Part shown: positions 1-7,632 of the stretch, one piece after another
Layout: every line of letters begins with the position of its first letter
Position numbering within the stretch: the stretch's first letter is position 1
NCBI GenBank assembly: GCA_031263445.1
Contig: JAISFV010000050.1
Span: forward strand, 1 to 47,760
DNA length: 47,760 nt
Direction of reading: 5' to 3'
Source: Synergistaceae bacterium
Lineage (GTDB): Bacteria > Synergistota > Synergistia > Synergistales > Synergistaceae
Notes under the pieces: model-generated
Databases searched by the model: none
Seen by the model: the letters and a program-made list of their open reading frames with translations, nothing else
Told to the model about the DNA's origin: nothing
Position numbers and translations under genes: made by a program

Positions 1-558
1 CGCAAAGAGCGGATACCGTTTGACATCGGGAGGAAAATCGTCGAGCTGGACATAGATACGCGGGCCATCTCGCTCGGCACCGGAGCGAAGCAGATCACGC
101 TTTCAGGGCCCTCATACGCCACGATCTCCGGCATAGACGCCGGGGACTGGGGAACCGACGAGGCGCCGGCCGTCTTCATGGACAGGGATTGCCGCCTCGT
201 GCTGCTCGGGAGAACCCGGTCGTCCGCCGTGATCCGCGTAAACCCGCTCGCCCGCGTGACCATCGACGCGCGCAAATTCGCGTCCCCTGAGATAAAAATC
301 ATCGGAGGCCAGGATAACGCGAACGTCAGCGTGGCGGCGGCGGCAGGCACGAACGTCTCGTTTCTGGAGGACAACACGCCAAAGAGGATAGTGACGATGA
401 GAGGCTGGTACGGCGGGACGTCCGGCACGCCGCCAACCCCGCCGACTCCGCCTGGGGTGCAGGCATCGCCGCAGGGAACCCCGCCCCCCCCGCCTGGCAC
501 CGGGGCAGCCCCGCCAGCACCCGACGGCGGGCAGGCAGCGCCCCAGGGCGGGGCGTAA
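1..558 (+). CDS. C-terminal part of an unrecognised protein with a Pro/Gly-rich tail (5' end outside window)
   Basis: An open frame enters from the left edge and ends at tandem TAA TAA stops (556-561). About 185 residues are visible. The first 135 or so alternate short hydrophobic and polar stretches, as expected of a beta-rich fold. The last 45 residues are almost only Pro, Gly, Ala and Gln, with PPTPP and PPPPP runs. I do not recognise a family. An internal ATG at 178 could be mistaken for the start, but the frame is open and protein-like all the way to base 1, so the gene starts outside the window. The low-complexity tail suggests an exposed or flexible C-terminus, which is an inference. 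Confidence 0.6.
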   Translation, partial: RKERIPFDIGRKIVELDIDTRAISLGTGAKQITLSGPSYATISGIDAGDWGTDEAPAVFMDRDCRLVLLGRTRSSAVIRVNPLARVTIDARKFASPEIKIIGGQDNANVSVAAAAGTNVSFLEDNTPKRIVTMRGWYGGTSGTPPTPPTPPGVQASPQGTPPPPPGTGAAPPAPDGGQAAPQGGA

Positions 559-561
559 TAA

Positions 562-904
562 GCGTTCGCAGGGATACTGCACAGGCGCCCTGGAATAGGC
601 GTTTCAAGGATCCTCATAGACAGGCCGTACACGGACGTCGATTTCGAGGGCGTGTTCGGCGGGCAAGCCCCCACATTCTTCGACGCGCCGGAAGAGGGAG
701 ACCCGGGGCATCTGCACGTTCAGCAGCGCGGATCTGGCGTTTTACCTCAACATCACGCCGCGCAGCGCCGGGCGCATACTGTCCCGCCTCGCGGAGGACG
801 GCGCGGCTGGCGTCGTGCGGATCGGGCATCCCAGCGTGAAGGGCCGGCCTTACAAAATATATGACGTAGACTGCGGGAAGCTGGCGCCGGGCAAGATCGC
901 GTAA
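562..904 (+). pseudogene. Frame-disrupted winged-helix DNA-binding protein remnant
   Basis: Two frames read as protein in succession. Frame 1 (about 595-700) gives residues such as SRILIDRPYTDVDFEGVFGG and FFDAPEE. Frame 2 (about 700-904) gives SADLAFYLNITPRSAGRIL and KGRPYKIYDVDC, ending at TAA 902-904. The second part matches a helix-turn-helix plus wing: helix, turn at NITPRS, recognition helix, then a GRPYKIY beta wing. No ATG precedes it in either frame; only a GTG at 652 is available. A one-base slip near 695-705 would join the halves. It lies 25 bp before dinB and could once have been a regulator in that transcript. A sequencing error or programmed frameshift could explain it equally well. 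Confidence 0.4.
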
Positions 905-929
905 GGTTTTTAAAATAGGAGAAGCCGTG

Positions 930-2021
930 ATGCGGAAAATTATCCATGTCGATATGGACGCATTTTACGCCTCTATCGAACAGCGGGATCACCCGGAGTA
1001 CAGGGGGAAGCCGCTGGCCGTCGGGCACGCGGCGGAGCGCGGGGTCGTTGCGGCAGCGAGCTACGAGGCGCGTGAGTGGGGTGTGCACTCCGCTATGCCC
1101 TCGTTGACGGCGATGTCACGCTGCCCAGGGCTGATTTTCGTCCCGGCGCGGTTTGACGTCTACCGCCAGGTCTCCATGTCCGTGCGCAAGGTTTTCCTCG
1201 ACTACACGGATCTCGTGGAACCGCTCTCGCTCGACGAGGCGTATCTGGACGTGACGACGAATAAATTCCGCTCTCTGTCCGCGACATTGATAGCGCGCGA
1301 CATCAGGAGGCGCGTGTGGAGGGATACGGCGCTCACCGCGTCCGCCGGCATCTCGGTCAACAAATTCCTCGCCAAGGTCGCGTCCGACTACAAAAAACCC
1401 GACGGTCTCTTCGTGATCCGCCCAGAGGAGGCAGAGTCCTTCGCGGCGGCGCTCGGCATCGAACAGTTCTGGGGCGTAGGGCGCGTCACCGCCCAGAAGA
1501 TGCGCAGCCTGGGGATACGCACGGGCAGCGACCTCAGAAGGTTCAGCGAGGCGGAGCTCAAGAGGCTTTTCGGCAAGGCAGGGAGCGCGTATTACTGGAA
1601 CGCCAGGGGCGTGGATCACCGCGAGGTCATCCCTGAGCGGGTCAGGAAGTCACTTGGCGCTGAGATCACCTTTGAAGCCGACATTGACGACGCTGCCGAA
1701 CTGCGGAGGAGACTGCAAGAAATTTCAAAGGAGGTATGGGAACGCCTCAGAGAGCGCTGCTTCACCGGCAGGACGATAACGCTCAAGGTAAAATACGCGG
1801 ATTTCAGAGAGATGTCGCGCCGCAAGACACTGAGGGAGGCCGTCAAAAAATTCGACGCATTCTGGCGCGTCGCCTGCGAGCTATTGAACGCCGCGCTGTG
1901 TGCAAGCGGCCAGAAAATACGCCTGATGGGCCTCACCGTCAGCAACGCCGATGACGGCAGCGTCCAAGAATACCGCCAGACGCTTCTTGACTTCGGCGAC
2001 GACACGCCGGCGAATGGATAA
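930..2021 (+). CDS. dinB: DNA polymerase IV (Y-family translesion polymerase)
   Basis: The 363-residue product is full length for DinB. It performs low-fidelity synthesis across damaged template in the cytoplasm. The palm begins with MRKIIHVDMDAFYAS (metal-binding Asp8 and Asp10), and the second catalytic pair is in SLDEAYLDVT (Asp102, Glu103). A little-finger domain fills the C-terminal third. I chose ATG 930 because AGGAGAA (917-923) is 6 bases upstream; the GTG at 927 is too close to it. The gene follows the winged-helix remnant by 25 bp, so they may share a transcript. No clear LexA-type operator was seen. Y-family identity is certain from the motifs. Confidence 0.95.
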   Translation: MRKIIHVDMDAFYASIEQRDHPEYRGKPLAVGHAAERGVVAAASYEAREWGVHSAMPSLTAMSRCPGLIFVPARFDVYRQVSMSVRKVFLDYTDLVEPLSLDEAYLDVTTNKFRSLSATLIARDIRRRVWRDTALTASAGISVNKFLAKVASDYKKPDGLFVIRPEEAESFAAALGIEQFWGVGRVTAQKMRSLGIRTGSDLRRFSEAELKRLFGKAGSAYYWNARGVDHREVIPERVRKSLGAEITFEADIDDAAELRRRLQEISKEVWERLRERCFTGRTITLKVKYADFREMSRRKTLREAVKKFDAFWRVACELLNAALCASGQKIRLMGLTVSNADDGSVQEYRQTLLDFGDDTPANG

Positions 2022-2209
2022 ACGATTGCTTTCCCCTCACATGCTTTATTTTACAGACTCGAATCACGCAATATACCGATAGGCGCTCCTCGTGACGGTG
2101 CTTTTGAGCCTTCAGCAGACGCCTCCGCCGCCCGTCATTGCTATCCCCAGGCAACTGCATCCCTGGATCGACAATCCTTTCAGACGTTTCCCTCTTTCCT
2201 GCGTCATGA

Positions 2210-3607
2210 TTATTGGTTTTTCGCTGTAAACCGTCCCATGAACATGATTGCTGCTGTTTTATTATCAATGATGAAATACAAAAATGGATGATCCGCTGAA
2301 AATATCGGAGGATGTGAGCCGGAGGAAGAAATCCCGCCGACAACCACCGTCCCGGCCGCGGCTTCCGTGCCAGACTCATCCACTGTAATGTTTGCCTGAT
2401 GTAAAACAGCGCCAAGCGAGAAAACACCTAAAAACCTTATCGATTTTACTACTGGCAAAGGGCCGGAAAGAGCGTCAAGGCGATCCATTATATCTTTGTA
2501 ATTAACGTTGTATGTAAATTTAGGCATGTAGAGAAGAATTTCTAAAGGTTCCATCTCGGACAGTATTTTCTTGAAAGAAGCATGATCCATTTCCGCCTCC
2601 AGTGCTGAAATGCCGTCAAGTTCCCCGGGCAAAAGGACGACCATCGATGAATCGCTCTCGTAATCAAGCCGTACCGCCTGAAAATTTTCCCTTTCAAGAT
2701 AAAGGAATTCGCCCTTCTGATACATCATATCCAGTTCCATCGGCGGGAGAGCGTTTGGATCGGCATCGTCGCTTTCCGGCAGGGGGAAAAGCATCGTCGG
2801 CTTTTTCTTTTTCCTGAACATTCTTGACTGAGAGGTATCGTTAAAAAATTCCCCCTTAGACGTAAACGACGGGTCAAACGGCGACGCCCACCTGCCCAGG
2901 AAATATATGGTGTTTGTGAGAACGAAGTCGGTCGGGACAGGAAGGTCATTCCCGTCAATTGAGTCCTTTATCTGCCCCCTCGTATTTTTTTCAATCCAGT
3001 CGTTAATTATTGAGACTGCTTGCGGGGCGTCGGTGAAATCCAGCCGTTTCATTCCCTGCCGGTAATATTTATTAGATATATTCAAATACCAGTAAGGGAT
3101 CTTGACCTTGTCGCTGGCCCATAACATGTTGGCAGGCTCAAATACATTGCCTTTTTTTGATGATTTCTTGAGCGAGCGTGTCAAATTTGAAATGTCATCG
3201 TGCGATTGAGGGCCATAGTGGAAGATGTCGTTTAATATTTCTTTGCCTTGAGCGTCGCAGCCCAGATGGAACATTCCGAAGCCCAGGGAAATAGACAGCG
3301 GGGAGAAAAGGACGTTGTATCCGTCCTTGCCGCGTATCAATTCCTTATAAAAATCAAAGGCGAAGCCATTCACTGACGCCGCGCCTCTCCCTGCCGCATC
3401 GAGGGGATCGGCGTCATGCTGCTCCCTCTGGGTGCCATCCTCGCCTGAAAATATATGCCGGCTGTCTGTGTCGTTTCGCGGGGCAACCGCATTTACGCCG
3501 CCTTTGGCCGGTACCTCTGAAGGCAAGGCAGACGAGACGGAGGAAGAGAGAAAAAATATTAAAACCAAGACCGGGGGTACAAAGCGATTTTTTTTCATGA
3601 TAATCAT
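2210..3607 (-). CDS. Secreted serpin (serine protease inhibitor)
   Basis: The 465-residue protein starts with a signal peptide (MIIMKKNRFVPPVLVLIFFL, then a Ser/Ala-rich cut region). It covers a whole serpin fold: TNTIYFLGRWASPFD in the middle and HPFLYFIIDNKTAAIMFMGR at the end. The reactive-centre loop has an inhibitory-type hinge, DESGTEAAAGT (about 410-420). Counting from hinge Thr414 as P14 puts P1-P1' at about Ser427-Ser428, which would suit an elastase- or chymase-like target; this is inferred by alignment only. A linker of about 80 residues follows the signal peptide. The ATG at 3607 is favoured by GAGG five bases upstream. Bacterial serpins usually act outside the cell on host or competitor proteases. 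Base composition is AT-richer than in the housekeeping genes, compatible with transfer. Confidence 0.92.
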   Translation of the reverse strand: MIIMKKNRFVPPVLVLIFFLSSSVSSALPSEVPAKGGVNAVAPRNDTDSRHIFSGEDGTQREQHDADPLDAAGRGAASVNGFAFDFYKELIRGKDGYNVLFSPLSISLGFGMFHLGCDAQGKEILNDIFHYGPQSHDDISNLTRSLKKSSKKGNVFEPANMLWASDKVKIPYWYLNISNKYYRQGMKRLDFTDAPQAVSIINDWIEKNTRGQIKDSIDGNDLPVPTDFVLTNTIYFLGRWASPFDPSFTSKGEFFNDTSQSRMFRKKKKPTMLFPLPESDDADPNALPPMELDMMYQKGEFLYLERENFQAVRLDYESDSSMVVLLPGELDGISALEAEMDHASFKKILSEMEPLEILLYMPKFTYNVNYKDIMDRLDALSGPLPVVKSIRFLGVFSLGAVLHQANITVDESGTEAAAGTVVVGGISSSGSHPPIFSADHPFLYFIIDNKTAAIMFMGRFTAKNQ

Positions 3608-3683
3608 ATCCGCCTCTCAAGACTGTCAGGTGCTTTTCAAAGAACACAGGACGGTCAGTTATTAACATGGTTTAATGTTTAAC

Positions 3684-3878
3684 TCACTCTTTTCCTGTAA
3701 ATCTGCCCATCAACAATATAGCGCCGCTTCTTGAATCTTTTATTAGGAATAGAAAGGGGTGCCCAGCATGAAAATTTTTAAATGCACTATTGTAAAAAAT
3801 AAAACCAGTTAAATCCGTAGGCATTGCCCCTTTCCCGTCAACCACTATATGTTCATAGTTAATTATTTTAGAATCCAT
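3684..3878 (-). pseudogene. Truncated serpin, C-terminal fragment
   Basis: A 64-residue frame ends in FHAGHPFLFLIKDSRSGAIL then LMGRFTGKE. This aligns with the serpin C-terminus of the neighbouring gene (ADHPFLYFIIDNKTAAIMFMGRFT). The part before it keeps only a weak IVVDGKG echo of the ITVDESG strand before the reactive loop, and the GTEAAA hinge is gone. An in-frame TAA lies just upstream of the ATG, so nothing longer is encoded here. It sits 76 bp upstream of the intact serpin on the same strand. It is best read as the remains of a tandem duplicate that lost its 5' portion. The region is clearly AT-rich. Confidence 0.75.
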
Positions 3879-4006
3879 TCGGTTAATTACCCTACTTTAA
3901 ATTATCGGGAATCTCAAGCTGTCGGCCGTGAGGTTTCCTTATGTTAAATATAGGCATAGTTACTAAAATCTCAGAAAAAGCATAATGCTCAATATTTCTC
4001 GACTAT

Positions 4007-4717
4007 CTAAGGAATATGTGGATAATAAAACCTGAACAAACCTTGCCATAAATAGCCGTTCCTGGTGCCTGTTAAATACAACAGCATTTGCTGATTAAAG
4101 TGTTCCCGTAACTGTTTACTCCTCATAGCCTTTCTATCGTTTGCGGTAGCGGTATCAAAACGAAAAGTATCCGGATTTGGCGTATGATGATCATATTCGA
4201 AAGAAAAAGAAGAGAAGGGATAAATATACTGAAAATTTATAAGAGGCCTTTCCAAAGTATTGTCATATTCAAGCACTTCGTAGCTCAATAGTTGCTCGAT
4301 AGCATCGTAGACCCAACTGTCCGAAGGAAGTTCGGCAACAGGGTTTCTGGCTCTACTTTCGCGCGGGGTTATCCTTATATCCCCGCTTACAAGAGCGCTG
4401 AATGGATGGTCAATGTTTATTATTACGGTTACTCCAAGGTCATACAGCTCATCTTTAAATTCCAATATTAGCTTCTGTATGAGTTCAAGATCATTCCCAT
4501 TCAAATTATCAGCATCTATCCTTGGTATTTGCCGTGCTATCAAGGAGGCCACTTCAAGGGGAGTTAACGATCTGATATTTACCTTCTTGGGCACGATTTG
4601 TTCCACCGGGAATGCTAAGTTTGGAGAAATCGCCATGAACAGCGCAACCAGAACGATCAATGAAACGCCCGTCCTCCTGCGTTTGAGACAGTCAATGCCC
4701 AGTGCAGCTCTTTTCAA
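4007..4717 (-). CDS. Small secreted protein with SLH-like segments
   Basis: I take the TTG at 4717 as start (236 residues): a GGGGGG run lies about 9 bases upstream and the product then begins with a basic stretch and hydrophobic helix (VSLIVLVALFMAISPNLAF), a signal peptide or anchor. Residues 50-96 (LTPLEVASLIARQI, then LIQKLILEFKDELYDLGV) resemble the second part of the SLH module and linker of Synergistota/Negativicutes OmpM-like porins. Residues 130-151 (DSWVYDAIEQLLSYEVLEYD) resemble the module's first part, so the order looks permuted. There is no room for a porin barrel. A perfect promoter lies upstream. The role is unknown; envelope attachment to peptidoglycan is an inference. Confidence 0.55.
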   Translation of the reverse strand: MKRAALGIDCLKRRRTGVSLIVLVALFMAISPNLAFPVEQIVPKKVNIRSLTPLEVASLIARQIPRIDADNLNGNDLELIQKLILEFKDELYDLGVTVIINIDHPFSALVSGDIRITPRESRARNPVAELPSDSWVYDAIEQLLSYEVLEYDNTLERPLINFQYIYPFSSFSFEYDHHTPNPDTFRFDTATANDRKAMRSKQLREHFNQQMLLYLTGTRNGYLWQGLFRFYYPHIP

Positions 4718-4860
4718 CGGAAACACCCCCCTTGTATGTAGCAGGTTCGAATATAAATAGACCTTACAGGGACACAATAACAATTCCGTAAAAACTGCGC
4801 CTGTGAACAAGACCATGCTTGAGCGAACATGTTTTTGAAGTGTCAGGATTACGTGAATTT

Positions 4861-4888
4861 ATTATATAGCGGTGCACGTGTTTGTCAA
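4861..4888 (-). promoter_or_regulatory. Consensus sigma-70 promoter for the SLH-like gene
   Basis: On the minus strand TTGACA (4883-4888) and TATAAT (4861-4866) are both perfect matches, separated by 16 bp. Transcription should start near 4854, about 140 bp before the TTG start at 4717, leaving a long leader. Perfect boxes suggest strong constitutive expression. Confidence 0.75.
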
Positions 4889-5097
4889 TTTTTACCGCTG
4901 ACGCCTCCAGGGCAACTGCATTTACCCTAGTTTGTCGGTAAAGAGAAAATGCACAATTCTGTAATTCATTGTGGTACAAGGGTTCAGGGAATGAAAACCT
5001 GTCAAGTTTTGTGATTATTTCTTAATTCTGATATTTAGTGATACATGCCATAATCTCCCAGCGACAAACGCAGGTCATCGCCCGTGTCAGGCACAAT

Positions 5098-5124
5098 AAA
5101 AAAACGCCCACAGAAGCGGGCGTT
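5098..5124 (-). terminator. Rho-independent terminator after the CdiA-CT-like gene
   Basis: Read on the minus strand, AACGCCC pairs with GGGCGTT (7-bp stem, 8-nt loop) and is followed by a run of seven T. It lies about 85 bp after the stop of the nuclease gene. Confidence 0.8.
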
Positions 5125-5208
5125 GTCAATTTCAAATATAGGAATGCTCCTTTGGCTGCCGCACAACGACTGCCCGGCCTTTCCTATGAATGAATGGTAT
5201 CACATCTC

Positions 5209-5619
5209 TTACGGGATTTCAATAACGATCCCTTTCTTTGAAATGAAAATCACTCTGCGGATTCTGTGCCGTATGCCCAGCTCATGCTTAATGGCTCCAA
5301 CGAGAAAATCATCCGGAAGTTTCGTCCTGCGCCCGTCGAATATCAAATTCCTCGCCCCCTGTTTAGTGGCTCGTTCGAACTGCTCTTTGACAGTGTGCTT
5401 TTTGGAAAAGCCTACAGGCGACTTAATCTCCCACATTATTCCGTCCATGATGATGTCCAATGTGCTGCGCTTGTAGTCGTCAGTCGGAATGATGAACTCG
5501 GCCGTATTCCCATAGTGTTCTGCCACAATCAAAGCTGCGTTGACCTCATGTCCTTCCGGCGGATTTGGATGATTTTTGGGGACGATGACATTGCCCTGCT
5601 TTTTCTTATCGCTGCTCAT
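5209..5619 (-). CDS. Stand-alone CdiA C-terminal-type nuclease domain protein
   Basis: The 136-residue product has the look of the CdiA-CT tRNA-nuclease family: EVNAALIVAEHYGNTAEFI, then TLDIIMDGIMWEIKSPVG, HTVKEQFERATKQGARNLIF and RRIRRVIFISK. Asp55, Glu64 and Lys66 fit a PD-(D/E)xK-type active site, with Glu25 as a possible further ligand. In contact-dependent inhibition such domains sit at the end of giant exoproteins; here the domain stands alone with a soluble N-terminus and no signal peptide. No immunity gene is visible beside it. No Shine-Dalgarno sequence precedes the ATG; a TAGAAT hexamer ends 8 bases before it, so the mRNA may be nearly leaderless. A terminator follows. Family recall is from memory and should be checked. 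Confidence 0.7.
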   Translation of the reverse strand: MSSDKKKQGNVIVPKNHPNPPEGHEVNAALIVAEHYGNTAEFIIPTDDYKRSTLDIIMDGIMWEIKSPVGFSKKHTVKEQFERATKQGARNLIFDGRRTKLPDDFLVGAIKHELGIRHRIRRVIFISKKGIVIEIP

Positions 5620-5747
5620 TTGATGATTCTACCATACAGAAGATAAACGCCTGACACTTCGAGGCGATGGTAAGGGAGTTTGAGGTGGAACGGGCTGGTG
5701 GCATTGACGCCCTAAGAAACCGCGATCTGCCAGGCAAGCCGTGCCAC

Positions 5748-5775
5748 TTGACATCGCTGGAATAAGCTATAAAAT
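5748..5775 (+). promoter_or_regulatory. Promoter for the Synergist-CTERM surface protein
   Basis: TTGACA (5748-5753) and TAAAAT (5770-5775) are separated by 16 bp. They lie about 135 bp before the ATG at 5910, implying a leader of roughly 125 nt. The rest of 5620-5909 is AT-rich with no gene seen. Confidence 0.6.
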
Positions 5776-5909
5776 GTTTGAAAAATAAAACTATATCAGG
5801 CGCGAGTATCTGTGGTGTCATTGTTATTATGTTCTAAATATATATGAGAGATGGAAAATAAGGCCGCTAATCAAGTTAGTTTAAACAAACAAAATAAAGG
5901 AGGATCTTT

Positions 5910-7577
5910 ATGAAGAAATTTCTAATCGCAGCAGTGCTTTCAGTGACGCTCGCATTTGCATCGTCCACCGCTTTCGCGCACAAATTCGTCGTGGCTCCAG
6001 ACAACTTCAACGTGCCGGCAGGAGGGGCAGCCGGTATTTCAGTGACGTTCACCGAGATTATCGGAGTCCCAGAGTATTCGCTCTCGGCCACAGGCGCGAT
6101 TTACAGCCAGATGGATACGTCTTTCGAAGTCCGCTATAAAGGCGGGACAGTCTCTGCCATCCTAAATTCCACTTTCAAGCCTTACAGCTCTAAGACTATG
6201 ACGGCGGGCGATATCGAGGAGTCCGACGTTGAATACGCGAAATTTGGAGTGACGAATACGGGAACGGCGGTCGTAAACGCGAGTTTCAGGGGGACGGTTG
6301 ACCTGAGCAAATTTGGCGGGGAGGGGACGTCTGAGAGCATATCCCACTCGAAGACGTTCCTGAATCTGACGAACGACGGCATGGCGACCACACGCCTCGG
6401 CGGGAACGACGTACTTGAGGTGGTATTCGCGCAGGACGCGCCGGCGGGCGGGTTTATCGAGGGTGCCATTGTGAAGTTTCAGTTCTTCCTGAACGGAGCG
6501 CCGCTGCAAAACGCGCCTGTTTTCGCGTCATACGTCGGAGCGCCGACGCACACCATCAAAGAAGGGGATAACGACGTAGAGGTAAACGATTACCTGGAGG
6601 CGACGACGGACGGCAACGGCATGGCGTCCTTCACCTTGGATCAGGAGGCTGCTTGGTTTGTCGGGGCATTCCATGGCGAGGGGACCAGCCAGGAGTACGG
6701 CGGCGGCGTCATGTTCCCGGTTTCAGGAGAGTACGGCATCGAGGGAGACATCACTCTGGCTTTGATAGAGGCCGGAAAGAACAATGCGGGAATTTCGTTC
6801 CCGATATGGACGGGCGGAGATAAGACTGATCTCATCAGCGAAAAATGGGGATTTGCTACGGCCGATGGCTTGGCAGCAACTCCGAAGGGAACCACTGAAT
6901 TTCTTCTACGTCAGGCAAATCAACTGCCAGGCATCGATACGGGCGCAAAAATCAGCATACCGCTGGATATTAGGCTGGCCGGGACAAGAGGGTTGATTGG
7001 TTTTGGGCAAAGAATCTCTCTGACTCCTGCCATGCTCGGGAAGGATACGTTTGACTCAATGTCCGCTTTTTTGAAAAGTCAGTACGCGGCCTTTGAAAGA
7101 GACGGAACTTTGCAGGAAGCCATGTTTTTCCCTGAAGACGGGAAAACTTGGTACGTCCCTTACACGCCCGAGGTGCTGTTCGATCAGTTCGATATCGCCG
7201 TCATGGCCCGATTTTCAGACGAGGAGGTTCGTGACGTGACAGGTGACTTCCAAATCGGGGTAGTCTACGACGAAGCGACGATAGGCGATGCCATCCTCAT
7301 CAACTATGGGGGCATGGTAGCAGACTCCGCTCCCGACGGAGGGAATTACTCGATTGACGTGACAAACGACCTGTACCCGGGATTTTCTCCCTACAAGTGG
7401 GCGTTTATTTACGACGGGAAAGAGGACGACTCGATCAATTTTTCCTACTGGCTAGCCACGACAAGAACCCAAGCCGGCGGCTCTGGCGGCGGTGGCTGCG
7501 CAACAGGCTCTGCGGCGCTCGCAGGGCTGGTTCTCATGGCCGGGATTTTTTGCGCGACCTATCGGAAGCGCGGATAA
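5910..7577 (+). CDS. Secreted surface protein with Synergist-CTERM sorting tail
   Basis: The 555-residue product starts with a signal peptide (MKKFLIAAVLSVTLAFAS, cut near AFA-HKF). A beta-rich ectodomain follows; its first part (HKFVVAPDNFNVPAGGAAGI) resembles DUF4198-like metal-uptake-associated domains, but I do not assign a function. The end is a tripartite sorting signal: Gly-rich linker with GGGGCATG, a hydrophobic helix (ALAGLVLMAGIFC), and a basic YRKRG tail, as in the Synergist-CTERM family. The protein is therefore expected to be cut and anchored by a dedicated rhombosortase-like system, which is not in this window. AAAGGAGG precedes the ATG. It has its own promoter and terminator, so it is monocistronic. 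Confidence 0.85.
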   Translation: MKKFLIAAVLSVTLAFASSTAFAHKFVVAPDNFNVPAGGAAGISVTFTEIIGVPEYSLSATGAIYSQMDTSFEVRYKGGTVSAILNSTFKPYSSKTMTAGDIEESDVEYAKFGVTNTGTAVVNASFRGTVDLSKFGGEGTSESISHSKTFLNLTNDGMATTRLGGNDVLEVVFAQDAPAGGFIEGAIVKFQFFLNGAPLQNAPVFASYVGAPTHTIKEGDNDVEVNDYLEATTDGNGMASFTLDQEAAWFVGAFHGEGTSQEYGGGVMFPVSGEYGIEGDITLALIEAGKNNAGISFPIWTGGDKTDLISEKWGFATADGLAATPKGTTEFLLRQANQLPGIDTGAKISIPLDIRLAGTRGLIGFGQRISLTPAMLGKDTFDSMSAFLKSQYAAFERDGTLQEAMFFPEDGKTWYVPYTPEVLFDQFDIAVMARFSDEEVRDVTGDFQIGVVYDEATIGDAILINYGGMVADSAPDGGNYSIDVTNDLYPGFSPYKWAFIYDGKEDDSINFSYWLATTRTQAGGSGGGGCATGSAALAGLVLMAGIFCATYRKRG

Positions 7578-7585
7578 AAAAAAGA

Positions 7586-7620
7586 AAGACCGTGGGCGCC
7601 GTCCCACGGTCTTATTTTAT
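7586..7620. terminator. Bidirectional rho-independent terminator
   Basis: AAGACCGTGGG (7586-7596) pairs with CCCACGGTCTT (7603-7613), an 11-bp stem with a 6-nt loop. A T-rich tract follows on the plus strand and an A-rich tract precedes it, so it serves both the surface-protein gene and the convergent oxidoreductase gene. Confidence 0.9.
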
Positions 7621-7632
7621 TGGTTTTTAAAG

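Larger units (their letters stand above)
4718..5208. other. Gene-free stretch between the SLH-like gene and the nuclease gene
   Basis: About 490 bp without a convincing gene. It contains the minus-strand promoter at 4861-4888 with its leader of about 140 nt and a minus-strand terminator at 5098-5124. Nothing structured was seen in the remaining AT-rich sequence. Confidence 0.5.
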
